From Datura wrightii (lineage: Eukaryota; Streptophyta; Magnoliopsida; Solanales; Solanaceae): a stretch of DNA of 64,000 nt. The notes beneath the pieces were generated by a model. The model was not told the origin of the DNA. It ran no database searches and saw only the letters and a program-made list of their open reading frames with translations. Every line of letters starts with the position of its first letter. Position 1 is the first letter of the stretch. Both the position numbers and the translations under genes were made by a program. The stretch is from contig JASDFA010000007.1 in NCBI GenBank assembly GCA_035772735.1, positions 140,863,001 through 140,927,000 of the forward strand, given 5' to 3'. Below, piece by piece: positions 1-9,365 of this stretch.

Positions 1-1066
1 CTATTGATTATTTGGTCAAAACAATCAAACTTTTTAAATAAATCAGTCGAAGAACTGACAAAATGCAGTTGGTTTATGATTTTTTCGATTTTTGACGCAG
101 AAAAAAAAACAAAGCTCAGTTGATTTTATTAAAAAAAATTGGGATCAAACTGACCAAGTCGATCAGTTAAATTTTTTAATCGATTTTTATCGTGTTTTTA
201 GCAGTCAAGGTTTGTTTAAGTAAACTCTGTTAGTTAAATCAAGCATGCTTCATTTTAACAAATTTAAAAGAATAAAGATAACTAAAATTATACTTGAAGG
301 GGCAAAATAAACATACTTCTATAAATAAGGGATAATCTCTTAAAAAAAGACACCGCATCTATACAACTTGTACTAATTATGACTAATTAAACAATAGCAA
401 ATTAGTTAATTGTTAAACAGTAGTTGACATTAAATTCTTGGCAGGTAGAACATGTATGATGACGATATTAAGGTGACAACATATGATTAACGTCATTGTA
501 ACTTTTTGTCAACACTTGCGTCTCAGATCAGATAATATTTTGTACACATAATGTTCACACTATTTTTCAAAAACAAAAATAGTCAAAAATATCAAAAAAG
601 ATCTAATTGATTAAAAACTGGTTTAATTTATTTGATTTAATTACTATATTAAAAAAAACAAAGTTAATTAATTTATTATTTTTTTAATAAAAAATAATTC
701 CAATCGAATCATAAACAAATCTCATAATATTAAAGTGTTTTATGCATATGGAAGTTGACTTTCTCGATCTAACGGATAAAATTTATCCTTGAAAACTTTT
801 CAAAATTCCACCACTTAAAAGGAGGTAAAAGTCCAGAGTGGAGTTCAACTAATTCAATAGCTTTTCTTTAAGCAATATATTTATGTTTAAGTAAATTTAT
901 TAAATATTTAAAATATATTAAATTGAGAATTTGATTATTAATATTAAAAGCTATAATTCTAAAATTGAAATGGTGACTTTGCCTCTCACTGAATTGGTGT
1001 TTTTCTTTTCCATATAAATGAGGCCTCTCATAAAGGTTCACTTGTCACACATACTAATTATTAAAT
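1..1066 (+). promoter_or_regulatory. Upstream region and core promoter of the WRKY gene
   Basis: This gene-free stretch is AT-rich. A TATA box (TATAAA, 1013-1018) sits 49 nt before the WRKY start codon at 1067, a plausible spacing for a short 5' leader. Full W-box elements (TTGACY) are visible at 755-760 (+ strand) and at 14-19 (GGTCAA, i.e. TTGACC on the minus strand). TTGAC cores also occur near 424 and, in reverse, near 508. W boxes upstream of a WRKY gene would fit auto- or cross-regulation, which is common in this family, but that is inference. No other gene is seen here. Confidence 0.5.
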
Positions 1067-3255
1067 ATGGAGTCCCAATGGCCAAAAAACTCATTGGCTG
1101 ATGTGAAAAGGTTAATCAAAGAGTTGAATCGCGGCCAGGAATTCACACACCAACTAAGAGAAGTGATCTTAGAAAATGGAGGCACTACTACTAGTATGTT
1201 AGCAGAGGATTTGGTGGAGAAAATCATGGATTCATTTTGCAAGACTCTCTCAATAATAAACTCTTCAAATTCCAATGAATTAGTTTCTCAGCTGGTTCCG
1301 GTGGTGGCCGTTTTGCCTTGTCGGAAATCGCCGGAGGGCAGTTGCGAAACTTATTCACTAAAAAATGAAAGGGAATGCAACAAGAAAAGGTGAGAGTTTA
1401 TTTAATAAGTTCTTGCCAAGATGAATTTAACTGCAACTCTAGGTATTATAATTTGATGAACTTGATTACTCGCTGTATGATTAATCAGATGTCATTTTAT
1501 GATTGCCAAATCTTGCTGAGCATCTGCTTTTTCAAATATGCCAACAAAAATAGTTATTAGCATACATTGAAGTATGGTCTTATGGGCATCATGTCCATTA
1601 GTGATACTAACATCACATGTGTTACAGAAAAATTTCCAAACCTTGTTAGCTATATTAGTCTCAATGAACATGTGAAAGGTATTTTCTTTCATGTGAATAT
1701 TCCGGCAGTTACAATTAGAGGAAGAGATTCACACCAAATTTCTTTACTGCTAATCATAGAGAGGTCATTCCGTTTGATCTGGTGTATTAATTATGGTCAA
1801 ATAAAGTAATTTGATGATGAGTGAGTGACTAACAAATGATCTGGTACATATCCGTTGATTTATTAAGGGGCGGCTCAATTCATAGTTATTATTTCAGAAA
1901 TTTATACTTCTTCTTGATTTCAATTTCTTTAATCAAGAAAGTGGCTTTATGAAATATTTCTTGCGTTTTAATTTATTTGTGTGATTTTAATTTGACATGA
2001 AGTTTAAGAAAATAAAGCATATTTTTAAAATATTGTGGTCTTAAATTAAGGATATGTCGAATGTACCAAAATATCCTTTAATCTTATGGTTATTAATATG
2101 TCATGTGAAAAGTTTAAATTAAAGAATTGCCCAAAAAAAAGATATTTTTGTGGAACGGATTAAAAAGGAAACTAATACAAACAAATTGAAACGAAAAGAG
2201 TAATAATTACTTCCTCGGTCCTTTTTTACTTGTCCTGTACTAAAAATAGATGTTCACTTTTTTACTTTACCAAGACATAATTTATAATTTAATGCTTACT
2301 TTATTTTTATGATTAACTATAATCATTTGCAAATATCTTAACAGGAAAATATCACGGACAAGCGTAAAAGAAACCTCAACTTTGGTGGATGATGGTCATG
2401 GTTGGAGAAAGTATGGTCAGAAACAGATCCTTGATGCCCCTTTTCCAAGGTTTACTTTTAACTCTTTAAGTCTTGTTAACCATTTAATTACATTAAGGTT
2501 TTTGTTTTGTTGTTAATGATGAATAAAGAGTAACCGGTAAAGTTGCTTCCCCGTGATCATAAGGTCACGGGTTCAAATCGTTGAAACAGCCTCTTGCAGA
2601 AATGCAAGATAAGGCTGTGTAGGATAGGCGACCCTTGTGGTCCGATCCTTCTCCAAATCCTGCATGTAGAGGAAGTTTAAGTGTATCGGATGAAAAAATA
2701 TATATTGAGATTGAGATTATTAATATATGCAGGAGCTATTACAGATGCACCCATAAATTTGATCAAGGATGCAGAGCAACTAAACAAGAGCAAAGAATCC
2801 AAGCTAATCCACCACGGTTTCGGACCATATACCAAGGTCATCACACATGTACTCCAACTAATAATTATCCCACAGTTTCCCAAATTCTTTCCCACACATA
2901 TCATGAGGATTCATCTTCAGTCTTGTTGAATTTTAATTCCAATACTTGTTTTCCCACATTTCCTTCAAGAAAAAAGGAAATCAAACAAGATGTTTCTCTG
3001 ATCAGCCCCTTCTACTATACTATTAATCACAACCAAGAAAAATCATCAAGCTCCGACGACTGCTTTATTCCCTCCGATGATCATTTGATAGAAGCCGGGG
3101 CGTTATCGTCAGGGTCTGATAATGGGGATCATTTCATCTCCTCTGGATCAGTCTACTCTTCTTCTTGTACTAGCACTCACAGTACGGAGATGGAGATGGA
3201 TATGTATACGATGGCAGACTTACTTGACTTTGATGAATTTATCAACTTATTATAG
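1067..3255 (+). CDS. Group III WRKY transcription factor
   Basis: Nuclear DNA-binding regulator of the WRKY family, 316 aa. Exons are 1067-1389, 2345-2449 and 2733-3255, and the frame closes at TAG 3253-3255. The single WRKY domain has an intact WRKYGQK heptad at residues 128-134. Its zinc finger has spacing C-X7-C-X23-H-X-C (C148, C156, H180, C182), the diagnostic pattern of group III. Intron 2 splits the Arg codon between the heptad and the first zinc Cys, the conserved 'R-type' intron site of this group. The N-terminal 100 residues are helical in character, as in WRKY70/54/55 relatives, and the C-terminus is Ser- and acidic-rich, probably an activation region. Group III WRKYs usually act in salicylate, defence or senescence responses; which orthologue this is cannot be told here. 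Intron 1 holds a MITE, intron 2 a SINE, and a copia LTR follows the stop codon at once. Confidence 0.93.
1964..2193. mobile_element. MITE in WRKY intron 1
   Basis: The left end reads TTTTAATTTATTTGTGTG. The right end read in reverse is TTTCAATTTGTTTGTATT, so the two ends form an imperfect terminal inverted repeat about 230 bp apart. The interior holds the usual AT-rich arms of a short non-autonomous element that is very common in Solanaceae introns. A similar sequence occurs at about 27834-28072. No coding capacity is visible, and the exact ends and target duplication are not resolved. Confidence 0.55.
2530..2692 (+). mobile_element. tRNA-derived SINE (Au/TS-like) in WRKY intron 2
   Basis: A Pol III B box (GGTTCAAATC, 2570-2579) lies about 40 bp after a degenerate A-box-like start (near 2531). 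It is followed by a body containing 'gaaacagcctcttgcagaaa' and 'gacccttgtggtccgatcc', which I recognise as the conserved core of Au-type plant SINEs. The element makes up more than half of the 283-bp intron and ends about 40 nt before the intron's AG acceptor. It may therefore supply or displace the branch point and polypyrimidine region. Confidence 0.8.
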
Positions 3256-3260
3256 TAATT

Positions 3261-3474
3261 TGTGATATTGCACTAATTAAGAACCCTAGAACGAGAAAAA
3301 GAGAGAGAGTGTCTGTGGAGATGAAGAGGAGAGAAATTTTTATCTCTTGAAAAAATACCATACGGGCTATATATCAGTCTCAACACTGTTAATTGATTTG
3401 ATTAATTAACTATCCTAATTAAATCTATGATTGGACCACTAAGCTAACTTAACAATAATTCTAACTATCTAACA
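3261..3474 (-). mobile_element. Copia 3' LTR abutting the WRKY stop codon
   Basis: A 214-bp segment bounded by TGT...ACA on both strands. On the minus strand it starts TGTTAGATAG directly after a purine-rich tract (agcttgagggga) that fits a polypurine primer. It is preceded on that strand by copia RNase H coding sequence. This is the order RNase H - PPT - 3' LTR of a Ty1/copia element. The LTR starts 5 nt after the WRKY TAG, so it must supply most or all of the WRKY 3'UTR and polyadenylation signals unless transcripts read through. No matching 5' LTR was found. Confidence 0.75.
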
Positions 3475-3479
3475 TCCCC

Positions 3480-3690
3480 TCAAGCTAGGGAGTGAGATGT
3501 CTATTGGTTGCTCGATTTCAATTTCTTCATAAGTCCTAACAACCATATTATCTCAGTGAGAGTTGTTGTCATACTTATATATTCAGCTTCTGTTGAACTT
3601 CTAAATACTTTATTCTGTTTCTTTGATTTTCAAGTGATAAGAGAGTTTTCAACCTTCGCACAGTAGCCAGTCATAGATTTTTTTAGAATG
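3480..3690 (-). pseudogene. Ty1/copia RNase H remnant
   Basis: The minus strand encodes the end of a copia polyprotein. The stretch reads TGYCAKVENSLITWKSKKQ and continues as RSSTEAEY followed by a WLLGLMKKL-like end. This is the conserved RNase H tail (TGYC...W.SKKQ..V.RSS.EAEY..M) of Ty1/copia elements. Only about 70 codons remain and the rest of gag-pol is missing. It is collinear with the LTR at 3261-3474. Confidence 0.8.
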
Positions 3691-3924
3691 AGGGCATGAT
3701 GCCCGATCATAAATCAGAAAAATTGGTACAAACGAGGAATTATTAAAGTTAACATGTTTCTCTAATTAAAATTACTACAATCCCAAAAATGAAGACGCAA
3801 AAGCACAAACATGATAAGTAAGATAATCGATAATTAATACTCCATTAAAAATGCAAGTTTAATTTGCTAGACTGAAACAAATCATCATTTATTCCCAGTA
3901 CATAATTTTACAAATTAATATTCC

Positions 3925-4374
3925 TCACCATTGCATGTATCTGGAAATATGAAGTTGTCCAGTTGAATTAACAGTACCTAAATAGATACCATCTCTCTGG
4001 AGTTGCCACACACAATTGTAAGTAGGATTTGGGACAAAGCTAGCTCCATTATGGACACAAGTCTCTATATCATTAAATACATCAATCAATTTATCATATG
4101 GAGTCCACCAAAAGTGACAAAAGTATAATGTGGTAGAATCCCCACAAAATGACCAACTAAAGTCCTTCCTCACAGGAGGATATTGAACACCAAGATCAGT
4201 GTCACCTGATTGACAATGAAGTTTTAATCGTTGTGAATCTGGCGGAAGATTATTGAAAATGTGCACCCGATATCTATATTGTACAACACATGACTTACTT
4301 GTAACGTTATAAGGAAGGATACATAAAAAGAAAAGTATCTTGACTAATAAGAGATCATTCATGTTGAGAGACAT
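3925..4374 (-). CDS. S-protein homologue (self-incompatibility S1 family)
   Basis: A single-exon gene of 149 aa, the usual size for this family. The first 26 or so residues form a hydrophobic signal peptide (LLLVKILFFLCILPYNV), so the product is probably secreted. The mature part has the S1 (PF05938-type) pattern: a VHIFN strand, LHCQSGDTDLG, then FSWSFCGDSTTLYFCHFWW, and a late YNCVWQLQRDGIYL strand. The conserved Cys residues that form disulphides are present. Family members are small secreted beta-sandwich proteins. The founding Papaver PrsS is the stigma determinant of self-incompatibility, but most plant homologues have no known role, so that function should not be assumed here. The reading frame looks intact. 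It lies 670 bp from the WRKY stop, in opposite orientation. Confidence 0.88.
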   Translation of the reverse strand: MSLNMNDLLLVKILFFLCILPYNVTSKSCVVQYRYRVHIFNNLPPDSQRLKLHCQSGDTDLGVQYPPVRKDFSWSFCGDSTTLYFCHFWWTPYDKLIDVFNDIETCVHNGASFVPNPTYNCVWQLQRDGIYLGTVNSTGQLHISRYMQW

Positions 4375-4435
4375 AAAAGGATGAGAAATATTGTATTCTT
4401 AATTTTTGACGGAATTTATTATTGTTGGATACATG

Positions 4436-4476
<41 letters not shown>

Positions 4477-5247
4477 AATGATTTCTACAGATGGAATTAT
4501 TTTGTTTCCGTCACTATTAATGGAAAGTGAATCTATCATATGATTTTTTTTTATTATCTTACCTAAATTCATTTTTATAGAATATGGTAACAAAATCAAG
4601 TAGGTTAAGGAAATGTGATACATAGTGCTATTTTATTAAGAAAGTCACTAATTATAATATTTTTAATAAAATGGTCCAACAAGTTTAACAATTTATTAAA
4701 TTTCACCCTTTGTGCATTTTCAAATTTTATATTTTACAATCTAGTTTGTCAATTAATAAAGTGAACCCTTTGTGTGAAATATGCAATTATAAAACTAACA
4801 AAATATTATTATCTTGCTTTAGCTTGATTAATTGTTGTGTACCAAATAAAATGCGAATCAATTTTTGTGTGTGTGTTTCGTGAAGTTATATTTATTACAT
4901 TGCAACTTCGGTTAATAATATTTCCTTCATTTTAAAAGTTTTCTTTTAAAAAAAAAATTTATGTCAAATTAAAATAAGAAACAAATTAAAATGAAAGAAA
5001 ATAAAATTATTTTCTTTCTACTAACTATTGATCGCAGGAACAACACATTAACCGGCGGGACCATTCGATCAACACCAGAAGGATCAAACAACGCATATGG
5101 TCGGGTTTAGGATCTCACAAGAAAACTAAAAAAATGTGTTGCATTCTTTTTTTTACCGTGATTTTTATCCTGATTGAATTTTTCTATGATAAAATTTTTG
5201 ATAAGGCAACAAATATAAAATGTATTTGCCGAAAGCATCTACTGGGA
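4375..5247. other. AT-rich intergenic region with (TA)n repeat
   Basis: Holds a perfect TA dinucleotide microsatellite at about 4439-4474 and otherwise AT-rich sequence with no supportable gene. It ends at the 8-bp target duplication (CTCCAAAG, 5248-5255) of the hAT element. Confidence 0.7.
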
Positions 5248-6138
5248 CTCCAAAGTAGGGCTGGACATTTTGTCGGGACGAGACGGACCGGGACGGGATG
5301 AGGGGAAGCGGGATGGGAAACTGGGTCAGGACGAATCGGACCGGGATGAACTGCCCAGCATATTAACGGGTTGGGACGGGACGGGACAAACGGGACAAAA
5401 ATAATTCTTTTAAATTTTTTTTTAATATTAAAATTTAAATGTTTTTAAAAATTTTATACTCTTAAAGTCTTATATTTAGAAATAAGAATTTCAATTTTAA
5501 GGCTAATGCCTAATAGTTAGAAGTTAGAATTTAGAAGTTAAAATTTATAAATAAGAAAGAACTTCAAAGTTGAACTTGAAATTTAAAAATTTTAAATTTG
5601 AAAATTGAAATACAAATTTAAGGCTAAAAATCCAATGAAAGTCTAAACTCCAAACTCTAAAGTCTAAAGTTTATTAAAGACTTAAAGTTTTAAACTTAAA
5701 GTCAAAAAACTTAAAGTTTGAAATTTGAAATACGAAGTAAACATTTAGTTATTAATTTAAAAATTGAAAATTGAAAATTGAAATTAAGAATTTAATATTT
5801 TAAGGCTAAAATAATTTATAAATTTTATTAAAGACTTAAAGTCTTAGGTCTTAACTCTTAAACACTTAAAGTTTTTTGAATTTTAATTTTTGAAATATGA
5901 AGTAATTATTAAATACTTATTTGTATCTATAACTTGTAGATATGTTTGTAAATAATTAAGATATAATACAATAGATAATAAAATTAAAAATTAAGGCTAA
6001 AAGTCTTTAAATTTATTCATATAAAAATTAAAATAATATCATAAAAATTTGTATTACAATTTACAAATATTAGTAGAGCGTCTAATCTACGCAGCCACCT
6101 TCTAGGAAGGGTTCTGTTTGGATTAAGCGAATATAATA

Positions 6139-7916
6139 CTAATATTTGTACATCTTTATGAAATCTCTTTCTAATTCTTCTATTTGTTGAGCCGAAATAT
6201 TTTCTGGCACCGGCATAGATTGTTGTGGGTCTTGCGCTTCCATGTCATCAGCACTATTAATTGCTGAATCCAAAAAAGCTTCTAGTTGGGAAGTTAACTT
6301 CGGTAGCCCGCGATTTCTCCGCTCCGCATTGATCCAATCTCTGAAATTTATAGATACCTCCAAGTTGTCTTCTGCTAGTGAATATCGATGATCTCCAAGT
6401 TGAAATCTTGCCGCACTGAAAGCAGCCTCCGAAGCAATAGATGATGCTTGAATAGCTAGCACGTCCCGAACCATCTTTCTAAGCCTTGGAAATATGCTGC
6501 CACGAGCTCTCCACCAACTCAGAATGTCCGGCGTGCCATCAGCGGAAATTGTAACATTTTCCCTAGCTGAAGAAAGATAATCATCAAAATCACAACTGTT
6601 AGAAAAATCAAGACCAATAGTACTTTGCACATATCCATGGGTACTATCTACTCGGACCCTAGAAGTTCTAGGATCATTAACGGAATTACCACTATGCAAC
6701 CGGCAATAAGTCTCATACATCATTTTAGCCTGCACTCTAATATGGAAAGCAGCATTATTAATTGGACATAATCGAGTTCTTAACATACTAATAGCACTAG
6801 TATTAGAAGAAGCATTATCTACTGTAACACTCAATATTTTATCACAAATGCCAAAAGATTGTAAAACTTCAAGCATAGTAGCAGCTATATATGTAGCAGT
6901 TTTTCTCTGCTCACAAATTTTATAACCTAATATTCTTTTTTGTAAATTTCAATTATGATCAATCCAACGTGCTGTAACAGTTAAATAATCAACGGAATTG
7001 ACACTACGACCCATATCAGAAGTAATAGAAAATCTACCATCAAAATAACTAAATAAACAACGAAGATAATGAGCATGCTTTGCTTAAAATTCAAAAATGT
7101 CACGTTTAACCATGTTTCGCAAAAAACCTTCAAAAGAAGGATTATATGTTTGTTGAATATACATAATAAATCTGAGATGGGAGGGAAAACTAAAAGGCAA
7201 ACCACAGACCGCAATCATTTTTGCGATGTTTTCACGATCTCTATCCCTATCATATTTTCGTAGTGTAACAGGGCCACTTGAGTTTGAAGGATTTAACTGG
7301 CCCTGAACCATATTGGAACCCCCTTCCGATCCAATAGGGACATCACAACCGACAGCTTTAGAGGCTTCTTTAGCCGCCAAAAATTCAAGTTTAGAACGTT
7401 GTAATAAATGTCTATGTAACCCCCCAGTTCCACCTTTGCTTCCGCCGCATTCATGCTTAAATACTTTTTTACACTTATTACAAATAGATTGAGTTCGCTC
7501 CTCATTTTGATACATAAATTGCCAAACAGCTAAAGTTTTAGCCTGTTGAACCCTAGTCTTGCCCCTAGTAGGATGCAAAGGGGGAAGTTGAGCTTCACAC
7601 TGAGGAGTATCCTGAGTTGGAGCTTCGGTAACGGGACTACTATGTGTATCATCTAATTCTTCTTCTTCTACTTCTACTTCTACTTCTTCATTTAATTCTT
7701 CCTCTAATAAATTTCCATAAACCCTTTCCAGCACTTCATTATCTAATGGAGTTTCCGAATTAATATTAAAAGGAGTACTATTAAATTGCGTAAAAGCTTC
7801 ATTATTAATTCTAACTCTAGGGACTGAAGAAGAACCACCAATTTTTTAGCAGTTGAACTAGAACCTGTACTTTTTTTACCAGTACTAATATCAAATGCAC
7901 CTGCAACCTTGGCCAT
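6139..7916 (-). pseudogene. hAT transposase, disrupted
   Basis: The likely original ATG is at 7914-7916. The first part is out of frame because of a one-base indel in an A run near 7842-7847. The following 216-codon stretch has an acidic N-terminus and then a BED-type zinc finger (W...C-X2-C...H-X3-4-H; VWQFMYQNEERTQSICNKC). In-frame stops follow at 7084-7086 and 6949-6951. After the second stop comes the RNase H-fold segment (VTVDNASSN), then the C-terminal hAT dimerisation domain (DILSWWRARG...IASEAAFSA). Between the sequences reading FHIR and VQAKMMYETY a long central section of the normal catalytic region is absent, which implies an internal deletion of roughly two hundred or more residues. 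The missing length is inferred from family knowledge. Confidence 0.9.
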
Positions 7917-8484
7917 AACACCCTTTCCTTTTCCAATTTTTTTTTCCAGAATTCATATTATAATTTATGAATAAATAAATAAAACACAACTAAAATTATG
8001 ACTAAATAAATATAACACAAGTATATTTAAATAAATAAGATAAAAAAATTAAATGTGTAAAGCCGTAAATAAATAAATAACAAAAGTAAGTATGAATTAT
8101 GGAACGAATGTACCAAACGTCTGTGTAAAATACAGACGAGTATAACCAATTGTTGGAAACTCGGAATTCAAAAATTGATGTAGCAAAACTAGCGAGTAGC
8201 AATTAGCAACTTGAGAGTTGAGACTTGAAACTTGAAGCTTCAAATTAATATAACTAACACAATTTCAACTAGATTAGAGAATGTAGGGAAATTTGAGAGA
8301 AATTGATAATTGATAATATTTGAGATTTGAGACTTGAGAGAATGAGTATGTAGTAGAGATTAGAGAAGAGAAGAGTTGAATTGTTAGATGTGAATAAATT
8401 GTGAAAATGTGGGGGTACTTATAGTTTTTAAGAAAAGGATCAAAGTGTAATTTTTAAAACTAAGGGGTGTAAAAAAAAATTTAA

Positions 8485-8535
8485 AAATATTTGGGGGGGG
8501 AGGGAGGCTGGAGGGGGGGCTGGAGGGGGCTGAAA
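8485..8535 (+). repeat. G-rich tract (possible G-quadruplex) in hAT subterminal region
   Basis: Six or more G runs of three to nine bases separated by short spacers (ggggggggagggagg, then two ggagggggg-type blocks) lie on the + strand. The pattern satisfies the G3+N1-7 quadruplex rule several times over. It lies inside the right subterminal region of the hAT element. Confidence 0.6.
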
Positions 8536-8800
8536 ATAGAATATAGCTGTTGGGGTGGGGGCCCCAATGGCTATAAATGGCTATAATTATAAAAAAGAAA
8601 AATTAAATTTTCTGGCCAAAACCGGGACGGGACCAGTCCAGTACCGGGATGAACCGGGCCGGGATGACCGGTAATTAAACCCGTCCTGTCCCGTCCCACT
8701 CCCGTATCCCTCCATCCCGCGACACGAGCCGGGCCAGCCGGACCGGGACTATCGGGACGGACCGGGACGTCTCATCCCGCCGGCCAGCCCTACTCCGAAG

Positions 8801-9360
8801 TAGGATATTGGCCAAAGGACCCCAGTGCCCAAGTGATAGTTCAAAATACTAGGACTTCCTCGTCAAACTGAAATGTCGGACTGCCTCAAAAAGCTCCATA
8901 ATTAAAATTTGCTTTTACATTATGTAAGGGTTCAAGATCTGGTTTGAATCATTTCGAACACATAAGGTCTATGAATTCACTAGGGTCGATTTTGCCTCTA
9001 ATTTGTATTTCACAAGGGTTGTTTTCCCCCTCTATGGATATTACCTAAGTCGATTTCTCCCCTACGAGAGTGAATAAATGCCACACATTTTCATCTCATT
9101 TTTGTCTTTACAACAAATAAGCTCCCGGGCTTGAGTAAATAGGTTACACTAGAACCACATAATACAATCTCCATACTCAAATTGAACACAACTACCACCA
9201 TGACGATGTACTCTCCAAACTCATAGTGTAAAGGTTCTCAAAAGAACCTGGTGCCTAAAATGGGGTTGAGACGTCCTCCTTATAAGCATTGAACAAAATA
9301 AAGACCTTTCTTTATAAAGTATCAAACGTTTTCTCTCAATTACTTATGAATTGGATGAAT
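8801..9360. other. Unassigned intergenic sequence
   Basis: No gene is seen. The sequence is less AT-rich than other spacers and reads like old repeat DNA, but I could not place it in a family. It ends at the 5-bp duplication TATTC (9361-9365) of the next solo LTR. Confidence 0.5.
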
Positions 9361-9365
9361 TATTC

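Larger units (their letters stand above)
5256..8792 (-). mobile_element. hAT DNA transposon with TIRs and 8-bp TSD
   Basis: The element starts TAGGGCTGG (5256) and ends CCAGCCCTA (8792), which are exact inverted repeats. It is flanked by CTCCAAAG (5248-5255) and CTCCGAAG (8793-8800), an 8-bp target duplication with one mismatch, as expected for hAT elements of the Ac type. The subterminal regions carry many copies of short GGGACGGG-like motifs, probably transposase binding sites. These GC-rich ends contrast sharply with the AT-rich filler at about 5400-6060. The transposase gene inside is defective, so the copy is not autonomous. Removing the element would join the host sequence ACTGGGACTCCAAAG to TAGGATATTGG. 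Confidence 0.93.

Noticed and set aside
1375..1809. Open frames inside WRKY intron 1
   Set aside because: They lie between the exon 1 donor (1390) and the exon 2 acceptor (2344), which are fixed by the in-frame WRKY protein, and have no motifs.
4439..4474. CRISPR-like or regulatory array
   Set aside because: It is a plain TA dinucleotide microsatellite; there are no spaced repeats of CRISPR type anywhere in this eukaryotic window.
6981..7505. Overlapping minus-strand frames within the hAT element
   Set aside because: They are alternative frames of the transposase region. The BED finger and hAT motifs lie in one different frame.
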